From: DAORHV01 sp964448405
GTDB taxonomy: Bacteria; Patescibacteriota; Gracilibacteria; Peribacterales; Peribacteraceae
Assembly (NCBI GenBank): GCA_964448405.1
Contig: CAYUVW010000024.1
Span: forward strand, 1-17,671
Length of the DNA stretch: 17,671 bases
Reading direction: 5' to 3'
How positions within the stretch are numbered: position 1 is the stretch's first letter; each line of letters opens with the position of its first letter. Under the pieces are notes generated by a model that searched no databases, was not told the DNA's origin, and saw nothing but the letters and a program-made list of their open reading frames with translations. Below, one piece after another: positions 12,224 through 17,671 of this stretch. The position numbers and the translations under genes are program-made.

Positions 12224-14104
12224 ATGTCGGCCCACAAACACAAAAACACACCTCTTCCGTTTGCCGACCGTTCCCCGGTCGTGCCGTTGCTGGCTGCAAT
12301 CGCATGTCTTGCGGCACTGGCATTCCTGTACAAGAACAGCGTGGCCGGCGTATTCGACATCGCCATTTACAAGGGCATCGGTGAGCGTCTGACCGCCATT
12401 TTGCAAGGTGGAACAGCATCACTCGACAGTGAGTATCCGCCGCTGGCGAGCCTGCTGTTCTTTGCGTCGTTCGCCAATCCGCTCCATGTGAGTTTCGATG
12501 TCGCGTGGCTCTGGAGCATTGTGGCCATGATCGCCTTGGCCGGTGCGTACGCCACATTCGTCCTGCACGATCGCTTTGGTTGGCTGATTCCCGCATCCAT
12601 CGTCGGTACGGTATTTCTCATTAGCCCCGAGTTGGTTTTCGCCCGCTTCGATGTGCTGGTGGCGGTCATGCTGCTGCTGTGCTTGCGTGCCCGTGCCACT
12701 GGGCATTTTGCACAGTGTGCCGCGTTCTTGGCCGTGGCATGCGCCATTAAAGTCGTGCCTGCTCTCCTGATTCCTGCGCTGTTTTGTACGGCACCGCGTA
12801 CGCAGTGGAAGCGCATGGCATTGGGTTTTGCCGCGGGTTTGTTGGTCTCTTTTGCCGTTCCGGTCGCGGTCATGGGTTTGCAACTCACGATCGGCAACAT
12901 TCAGCACATGCTCGGATACCATTCCAATCGCGAAGTGCAACTGGAGAGCACATGGTCCGGCGTGCATATGCTCATGAAGGCACTGGTCGGACAGCGCGCA
13001 CCGGTCAGCCTGGGGCATTTGTCAGTGAACAACAATGATTTGGGGCCGATATTCGTCACCCTCTCGAAATTCCTCATTGCCAGCGTCGCCGTCGGCGCGG
13101 CCGGCTTTGCTCTTTTCAAGCGTCGACATGCGCAGGTCGATACACTCAGCATCGGCGTGTTGCTGTTTGCCGTTGCAGCAAGTCCGGTGTTCTCGCCGCA
13201 GTACATCGTGTGGTTGCTACCGCTGCTGCTCAGCTGGCTTGTCCTGCGTTCGGGGATGATTTGCAACCGCGATGTGTTCTGGTCCGTTGCCGCGCTGACG
13301 GCGCTCGCCGGCTTCACCACGCAGTGGGTGTTTCCGTTGAACTACATGAGCGTCATCGATCAAGAGCCCTTGGCGCTGTTCATGCTCAACGTTCGCAATA
13401 TCTCCATAGTGCTGCTTGCGTTGGTGCTGCTTCGTCATGCACTGGTACCGACCAAAGCCAAAGTGCACCGTCGTCTGGAATTCGTGGATGCGCTGGCGAC
13501 ATTGGCCGTGGATTGCGGCATGTTGCTGATTGCCGTTTTGTTGCTGCAGGCATTCCGCCCGAATTTCCTTCCGATCCTGTCCGACGTCCGATACACCCTC
13601 ACGGATGGATTGCACGGATCGGCGCCATCCACGCCGTTCACATTGGCGCAATCGACCGACGATGCCAAGGTGACGATGACACTGCAGTTGGCGCCCGCAT
13701 TGAACGATGCCCGCTTTTTCCTGAAGCCCGATGATTGCATTACGTCGCTTTCCATGAACGGTACGGCGGTTGCCGAAGCCGTGTTCTGCGGAGACGGCCG
13801 TGTGGTCGACTTTGCTCCGTATTTGAAAGCCGGTCGCAACGTGTTGGTGGCGAATCTGCAAAACAAAGGCGGACCACTGGGACTGATCGTCAATCCAGCG
13901 CATTTCGGACTTCTTCCCTTCGCCATGACATCGGCACTATTCATTACGCTTGGCATGACGCTTTGCGGATTGTGGAATGCCGTGCGCATTTGGCTGGCGC
14001 TGCGTGCCAAGCACGGGCATCCGTCCGGCATTCGTGCCGACGTGCGAGAAAAGGCCGTGCTGCTGTTGCAGCTGCCGCTTTTGGAGCCGCTCGTTGCGGA
14101 CTGA
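12224..14104 (+). CDS. GT87-like polytopic membrane glycosyltransferase with C-terminal carbohydrate-binding-like domain
   Basis: The 626-residue protein looks like a polyprenyl-phosphate-sugar-dependent (GT-C fold) glycosyltransferase. After the first membrane segment (20-36) an external loop holds FDIAIYKGIGERL and, 20 residues on, SEYPPLASLLF. An acidic residue (Asp45) followed by EYPP is the pattern of the GT87/DUF2029 mannosyltransferase family. About ten more hydrophobic segments follow to residue 440, including SPQYIVWLLPLLLSW. Residues of about 450-560 form a soluble strand-rich domain with FFLKPDDCITSLSMNG, VVDFAPYLKAGRNVLVA and NKGGPLGL, resembling the jelly-roll sugar-binding domains of glycoside hydrolases. 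One or two further membrane segments come at about 563-585. The start at 12224 follows the promoter. Acceptor and donor are unknown; the neighbours suggest surface glycan assembly. Confidence 0.8.
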   Translation: MSAHKHKNTPLPFADRSPVVPLLAAIACLAALAFLYKNSVAGVFDIAIYKGIGERLTAILQGGTASLDSEYPPLASLLFFASFANPLHVSFDVAWLWSIVAMIALAGAYATFVLHDRFGWLIPASIVGTVFLISPELVFARFDVLVAVMLLLCLRARATGHFAQCAAFLAVACAIKVVPALLIPALFCTAPRTQWKRMALGFAAGLLVSFAVPVAVMGLQLTIGNIQHMLGYHSNREVQLESTWSGVHMLMKALVGQRAPVSLGHLSVNNNDLGPIFVTLSKFLIASVAVGAAGFALFKRRHAQVDTLSIGVLLFAVAASPVFSPQYIVWLLPLLLSWLVLRSGMICNRDVFWSVAALTALAGFTTQWVFPLNYMSVIDQEPLALFMLNVRNISIVLLALVLLRHALVPTKAKVHRRLEFVDALATLAVDCGMLLIAVLLLQAFRPNFLPILSDVRYTLTDGLHGSAPSTPFTLAQSTDDAKVTMTLQLAPALNDARFFLKPDDCITSLSMNGTAVAEAVFCGDGRVVDFAPYLKAGRNVLVANLQNKGGPLGLIVNPAHFGLLPFAMTSALFITLGMTLCGLWNAVRIWLALRAKHGHPSGIRADVREKAVLLLQLPLLEPLVAD

Positions 14105-14126
14105 TCGTTGCGGATGATCCGCGTGG

Positions 14127-14132
14127 TATCAT
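14127..14132 (+). promoter_or_regulatory. Extended -10 element for the epimerase gene
   Basis: TATCAT preceded by TGG, 14 bases before the ATG at 14147. A TTGCGG at 14108-14113 is too close (13-base spacer) to be a good -35. It argues for the start at 14147 rather than an in-frame ATG at 14108 that lies upstream of it. Confidence 0.45.
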
Positions 14133-14146
14133 GCGGCCACTTTCGC

Positions 14147-15478
14147 ATGCCAGACATTACGTTCAAGGACCGGCCCGCATTCGATGCCATCGCCAAGAGC
14201 GAGGTACGCCATGTGCATCTCATCCTCATTGCGACCAAGCCGGACATCATCAAGCAGATTCCTTTGTATAAGGAGTTGCAGTCGCGCGGACATTGCGTGC
14301 TGCTTGGTCACACCGGCCAGCACTACGACCAAAACTTGAGCGGCGGCATGCTTGCCGAGTTCGGCGTTGAGCCGGATTTCAACTTGAACGTGCGCGGCTC
14401 CATGCACGAAGTCGTCAGCCAGATCATCGGTCGACTCGGTGACGTGATCGACGAACTGAAGGCAGCCGGAAAAATCGTGATCCCGTACGTGCACGGCGAC
14501 ACCACCACCGCCATGGCCGCCAGCAACGCCGGCTACTGCCATGGTTTCGCGTCGGTGCACGTGGAGGCCGGCATCCGTACGCTCACGCCCGATTACAACG
14601 CGTTCTTCGGCAAACAAGGAGTGCGCCACGACATCGACGTCGGCGCCTGGCGCACGTTCCTGATGGACCGCAAGAACTGGCAGCGTGGCAGCCAGGAGCC
14701 GTACCCCGAACAATTCAACACGCGCTGCAGCGAGGCGGCCACCGGCATCCACCTGGCTCCGGTGAACCTGGACCGCGAATTCATGTTGAGCGAAGGCTAC
14801 TGCGACGACCGCATCTTCGTGGTCGGTAACTCGGTTGTGGACGCCACCAACGATGCGCTCAAGCGCGCGAAGGATTCCACCATCTTCGACCGGTACCCGC
14901 TGCTGAAGGACGGCGACTTCGTCAGGTTCTGCATCCACCGCCGCGAGAACTGCTTCTCGGAAGCACGCTTCCGCGCAATCTACGGCGCCATGGTCGATCT
15001 CATCAAGAAGGGCAAGAAAGTACTGCTCATCAGCATGATCCAAACCAACGCCGCGCTGGAGCGTTATAACCTGAAGGCCGATTTGGAAGCGCTAACCAAG
15101 AGCTACCCGAATTTCATCTTGTCGCCGGTGTGGGCCGAATATGGCGACGTGGTCGCTGCCATGAGCAAGGCGGCGGTCTGCGCCACCGACTCGGGTTCCA
15201 TGCAGGAAGAAATGAACGTACTCGGCGTGCCGTGCGTGACCATGCGCTTTGGCAGCGACCGCAGCGAATCGGCCATGAACGGCGGCAATCTCATCGCGCC
15301 GCCCGTGGACACCAAGCTCATTGTGAAGATGATCGAGCATGCCTGGGACAACAAACTCATGCGTAGCGCGCCGAAAATTTACGGACGCAACGTGAGCAAG
15401 GCCTGCATCGACTCGGTGGAAAGCGTTCTGAAAAGCGGCGATGTCTTCCGCAACGACGAAGACCGTTTGCATCTGTAG
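14147..15478 (+). CDS. wecB: UDP-N-acetylglucosamine 2-epimerase (WecB-like, non-hydrolysing type)
   Basis: WecB interconverts UDP-GlcNAc and UDP-ManNAc, the donor for WecG/TagA enzymes. The 443-residue protein keeps most of the active site: IATKPDIIK (28-36; family TRPEAIK, so the first Arg is Lys31), HGDT with Asp118, VEAGIRT with Glu140, PEQFNTR with Glu188 and Arg193, HRREN with His264, and DSGSMQEE (348-355). It is about 70 residues longer than E. coli WecB. About 20 residues precede the first strand, and about 30 are inserted between VEAGIRT and PEQ (FFGKQG to RGSQEPY), in the region that closes over the substrate. The promoter and family fit favour the start at 14147. It lies 42 bp after the GT87-like gene. 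Together with the WecG/TagA-like gene at 10334 it gives a plausible ManNAc route. Other C2-epimerase substrates remain possible. Confidence 0.88.
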   Translation: MPDITFKDRPAFDAIAKSEVRHVHLILIATKPDIIKQIPLYKELQSRGHCVLLGHTGQHYDQNLSGGMLAEFGVEPDFNLNVRGSMHEVVSQIIGRLGDVIDELKAAGKIVIPYVHGDTTTAMAASNAGYCHGFASVHVEAGIRTLTPDYNAFFGKQGVRHDIDVGAWRTFLMDRKNWQRGSQEPYPEQFNTRCSEAATGIHLAPVNLDREFMLSEGYCDDRIFVVGNSVVDATNDALKRAKDSTIFDRYPLLKDGDFVRFCIHRRENCFSEARFRAIYGAMVDLIKKGKKVLLISMIQTNAALERYNLKADLEALTKSYPNFILSPVWAEYGDVVAAMSKAAVCATDSGSMQEEMNVLGVPCVTMRFGSDRSESAMNGGNLIAPPVDTKLIVKMIEHAWDNKLMRSAPKIYGRNVSKACIDSVESVLKSGDVFRNDEDRLHL

Positions 15479-15481
15479 TCG

Positions 15482-15510
15482 TTCACAGGCTCGTGGCATT
15501 CGGGCATACT
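15482..15510 (+). promoter_or_regulatory. Promoter for the O-antigen ligase-like gene
   Basis: TTCACA at 15482-15487, a 17-base spacer and CATACT at 15505-15510. The ATG at 15519 is 8 bases downstream of the -10. No ribosome binding site is present. It lies within a few bases of the epimerase stop. Confidence 0.6.
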
Positions 15511-15518
15511 TCTTTCCG

Positions 15519-16910
15519 ATGCGATTCCAGCGAATTCGTGAACGGTTGGCATTGGCACTTATTGTTCTTTTGCCATTTCATGCGTTTGCCGTCACCGTCC
15601 TCACGCGCGTGCTCGTTGGACCGGGCCACGCGCCGCTGACCGTACTGGCTCTCTGGAAAGAGGTGGCTGTCCTTGCGTTGCTTGGGTTGGCATTCGTCGA
15701 GCTCGTCACCGATTCCACGGCGCTCGATCGTCTGAGGACCATCGATCCCATCGACCGGCTCATCTCGCTCTTCGCCATATTGGCAGTCGTGATTACCGGT
15801 ACGCACTTTGGTGGGTGGGGTCCTCTTTTGTATGGAGCTAAGTACGACATCTTGCCGCTTTTGCTGGTTTCCGTTTTGAGCCTTGTCCCGTGGTCGCCCT
15901 CATTTGGGCGGCGCGCACTCTCCCTGCTCATCGGCACGGGCACGGCGGTCGCGCTCCTTGGTTTTGTCGCACTTGCATTGCCGCAGCACGTCTTCACGGC
16001 ATTGGGGTATTCCGATCTCCATTCCCTGTATGTTGCCAACGGGCCGTTGGCGCCGTATCAGCAAATCGGCGGCAGCCTCCTTCGCCGCATGCAGAGCGTC
16101 ATGAGCGGTCCGAACCAACTCGGCATCTGGTTCTTGTTGCCGCTGTCCGCAGCGTTTGTTGCATTCGTTCGACACGCTGCAACGAAAGTTGATCTCCGTC
16201 GCATGCTCTTGTTGTTCGTATTGGTTGTCGGACTCACACTCACATTCTCTCGCTCAGCCTGGCTTGCGGCAGCGGTGTTGGTTGTTTGCGGAGCACGCTG
16301 GATGTTGCCCGCACAGCATGCGCGTCGCATTGTTCTTGTGCTGGGCAGTTGCGTGGCGGTATTCACCGTTGCCGTATTCATCGTTCGGCCGGCCGTGGTG
16401 TTGCGAGCTGCATCGTCACGCGGACACTTCGAAAAGCCGCTGCATGCGTTGCAGATCATCGGTCAGAACCCGTTCGGATTGGGTCTGGGTACGGCAGGTC
16501 CGGCCAGCAATCGCTTCAGCGATACCTGCGTGGAACTTGAAGCAGGTGCAGACGTTGCATGGGCGCAGCCGCACCCCGAACTGTGCGTGTTCGTTGCCGG
16601 TGCTCAAGTGCAGCCGACCGGTCGTCCGTGCAATTGCCCGCTGTTGCCCGAAAGTTGGTACTTGCAGATCGGTGTTGAGACAGGGGTCTTTGGTCTTCTG
16701 CTCTTTCTTTCCTTGTTGGTGATCATCGGACAGTCGTTGTTGCGCATCCGCGAAACATCGCCGTTGGCTTTGCCGACAGCCCTCATGCTTGTCTCGGTCT
16801 GCGTGGCGGGCTTGTTCTTGCACGCATGGGAGGATTCCGCCGTAGCCTATACGTTGTGGATTCTGGTCGCCGCCGCACTTTCGTCACGAAAGTCTCCACA
16901 AACGGCGTAA
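15519..16910 (+). CDS. O-antigen ligase/polymerase-like (Wzy_C family) membrane protein
   Basis: The family joins or polymerises undecaprenyl-linked glycans at the outer face of the inner membrane. The 463-residue protein starts with a basic stretch (RFQRIRER) and has about ten to twelve hydrophobic segments. The family landmark FSRSAWLA lies at about 242-250. A large external loop at about 300-385 holds NPFGLGLGTAGPASNR and LLPESWYLQIGVETGVFGLLLF, the usual C-terminal signature. That loop also has four Cys residues between SDTC and PCNCP, which could form disulfides (a DsbA-like protein is encoded at 9485-10270). The start at 15519 fits the promoter; an upstream GTG frame overlaps the epimerase and is rejected. 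Whether it is a ligase (WaaL) or polymerase (Wzy) cannot be settled from sequence alone. It follows the epimerase gene by 40 bp. Confidence 0.85.
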   Translation: MRFQRIRERLALALIVLLPFHAFAVTVLTRVLVGPGHAPLTVLALWKEVAVLALLGLAFVELVTDSTALDRLRTIDPIDRLISLFAILAVVITGTHFGGWGPLLYGAKYDILPLLLVSVLSLVPWSPSFGRRALSLLIGTGTAVALLGFVALALPQHVFTALGYSDLHSLYVANGPLAPYQQIGGSLLRRMQSVMSGPNQLGIWFLLPLSAAFVAFVRHAATKVDLRRMLLLFVLVVGLTLTFSRSAWLAAAVLVVCGARWMLPAQHARRIVLVLGSCVAVFTVAVFIVRPAVVLRAASSRGHFEKPLHALQIIGQNPFGLGLGTAGPASNRFSDTCVELEAGADVAWAQPHPELCVFVAGAQVQPTGRPCNCPLLPESWYLQIGVETGVFGLLLFLSLLVIIGQSLLRIRETSPLALPTALMLVSVCVAGLFLHAWEDSAVAYTLWILVAAALSSRKSPQTA

Positions 16911-16967
16911 CACCCTGCAAGAGAGAAGAACCTGCTGCTTTCGGCTGCAACCTGAAAACGCTTGCGG

Positions 16968-16973
16968 TATGCT
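16968..16973 (+). promoter_or_regulatory. -10 element for guaA
   Basis: TATGCT ends 6 bases before the ATG at 16980, so the start codon would be the first transcribed bases. A weak CTGCAA at 16945-16950 could be the -35 (17-base spacer). No ribosome binding site or purine riboswitch-like structure fits in the 69-bp gap. Confidence 0.45.
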
Positions 16974-16979
16974 CCGCAC

Positions 16980-17671
16980 ATGAGGCACCCGCGCAGCATC
17001 GTCGTTCTGGACTTTGGTGGGCAGTACGCCCACCTCATCGCCAGCCGTATCCGACGGTTCGGCTACTATTCCGAAATCCGTACGCCGGACACGCCGGCAT
17101 CCGAACTGGAAACCGCATCCGGCATCATTTTGTCCGGCGGACCGCAGAGTGTGTACGACGTGGGCAGCCCGCAGGCAGACCCGAAAATTTTCGATCTTGG
17201 CATTCCGGTGCTCGGCTTGTGTTACGGCCTCCATTGGATCGCCCAGACACTCGGCGGCAAAGTGAGCCCCGGCCATGTGAAGGAATACGGCAAAACACCT
17301 ATCCATATTCTGGGGAAGAACAGCCAGCTCTTTAAGGGTATCGCCGGCGATTGCACCGTCTGGATGTCGCACGGCGACGAGGCGACGGAACTTCCTCGCG
17401 GCTTCTCGCGCATTGCCACTTCGGAAACCTGCAAGAACGCCGCATTCTCCGACGAAGCTCGTCGCGTGTACGCACTGCAGTTTCATCCGGAGGTCACGCA
17501 TAGCGAGAACGGGCTTGTCATGCTGAAAAACTTCGCCGAATTGTGTGAGCCGGCACCGTGGTCCATGCATGGCTACGCGTCGCTGGTGGGCGAAGAAATC
17601 AAGCGCGACGTCGGCGACCGCAAAGTATTCATGCTCGTTTCGGGCGGCGTGGATTCCACGGTGGCATTCGT
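16980..17671 (+). CDS. guaA: GMP synthase (glutamine-hydrolysing), 5' part (cut by window end)
   Basis: GuaA converts XMP to GMP with ATP and ammonia from glutamine, giving the guanine nucleotides that lead to GTP. About 230 residues are visible of a protein near 515. The glutaminase domain is complete: IVVLDFGGQYAHLIASRIR at the start, LSGGPQSVYD, the nucleophile Cys in GLCYGLHWIAQ, and FHPEVTHSENG with the catalytic His and Glu. The ATP-pyrophosphatase domain begins with SGGVDSTVAF, the ATP-binding loop, just at the window end. The frame is open to the last base. The start at 16980 is supported by its match to family N-termini and the -10 element 6 bases upstream. Purine supply links it loosely to the GTP-using cluster upstream, but 10 kb apart this is no evidence of co-function. 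Confidence 0.97.
   Translation, partial: MRHPRSIVVLDFGGQYAHLIASRIRRFGYYSEIRTPDTPASELETASGIILSGGPQSVYDVGSPQADPKIFDLGIPVLGLCYGLHWIAQTLGGKVSPGHVKEYGKTPIHILGKNSQLFKGIAGDCTVWMSHGDEATELPRGFSRIATSETCKNAAFSDEARRVYALQFHPEVTHSENGLVMLKNFAELCEPAPWSMHGYASLVGEEIKRDVGDRKVFMLVSGGVDSTVAF

Noticed and set aside
11375..12406. 343-residue minus-strand open frame
   Set aside because: It is antisense to a fully convincing phosphoglycerate mutase and to the start of the GT87-like gene. It has no family features.
14129..15043. 304-residue minus-strand open frame
   Set aside because: It is antisense to the epimerase, whose active-site motifs are clear. It is rich in His, Val and Ala, typical of a GC-rich shadow.
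1..17671. Alternative genetic code (UGA read as glycine, as in some Patescibacteria)
   Set aside because: Several genes end with UGA at family-appropriate lengths and no gene needs read-through of UGA.

Overview
This window is a dense bacterial chromosome segment with 20 protein genes on both strands. The two end genes are cut by the window edge. Genes take up almost everything, and the largest intergenic gap is about 140 bases. By eye the base composition is moderately GC-rich. UGA is used as an ordinary stop, so the code is standard. I see no tRNA, rRNA, CRISPR array, insertion sequence or phage gene. The tight packing, the near absence of Shine-Dalgarno sites and the divergent enzyme versions would fit a small-genome lineage such as Patescibacteria (for example a Peregrinibacteria-like group). 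That placement is a low-confidence inference, not something the sequence proves.

Layout. Positions 1-2000 hold the 3' part of trmD, followed by two unrecognised proteins facing each other. Positions 2081-6817 are the most unusual part. They hold two different GTP cyclohydrolase II (RibA-like) proteins, a RibD-like deaminase whose reductase half is collapsed, a TrpF-like TIM barrel, and a YjjX-type noncanonical purine NTPase. None of the later riboflavin genes (ribB, ribE, ribH) is present here. Positions 6834-10270 hold housekeeping or stress genes: a DUF167 protein, a Xer-type tyrosine recombinase, a SAM methyltransferase, the DNA glycosylase Fpg and a DsbA-like lipoprotein. Positions 10334-16910 are largely a surface-glycan region: a WecG/TagA glycosyltransferase, a small membrane protein, phosphoglycerate mutase, a GT87-like membrane glycosyltransferase, a WecB-type UDP-GlcNAc 2-epimerase and an O-antigen ligase/polymerase-like protein. 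The window ends inside guaA.

How the genes may work together. WecB (making UDP-ManNAc) and WecG/TagA (a family that uses UDP-ManNAc) form a plausible pair. With the GT87-like and ligase-like membrane proteins they suggest assembly of a lipid-linked surface polymer. The 2.1-6.8 kb block looks like a GTP-derived pyrimidine pathway built from paralogues of the first riboflavin enzymes. One cyclohydrolase keeps the catalytic tyrosine and carries a second, degenerate zinc motif. The other has leucine at the tyrosine position. A TrpF-like isomerase could stand in for the missing reduction step. That pathway is my inference and the best candidate for an undescribed system.

Expression. Almost every gene that starts a transcription unit has a TANNNT-like -10 hexamer ending only 5-14 bases before the ATG. 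The transcripts should therefore be leaderless or have leaders of a few bases. Convergent genes end within about ten bases of each other or overlap by 4 bp.
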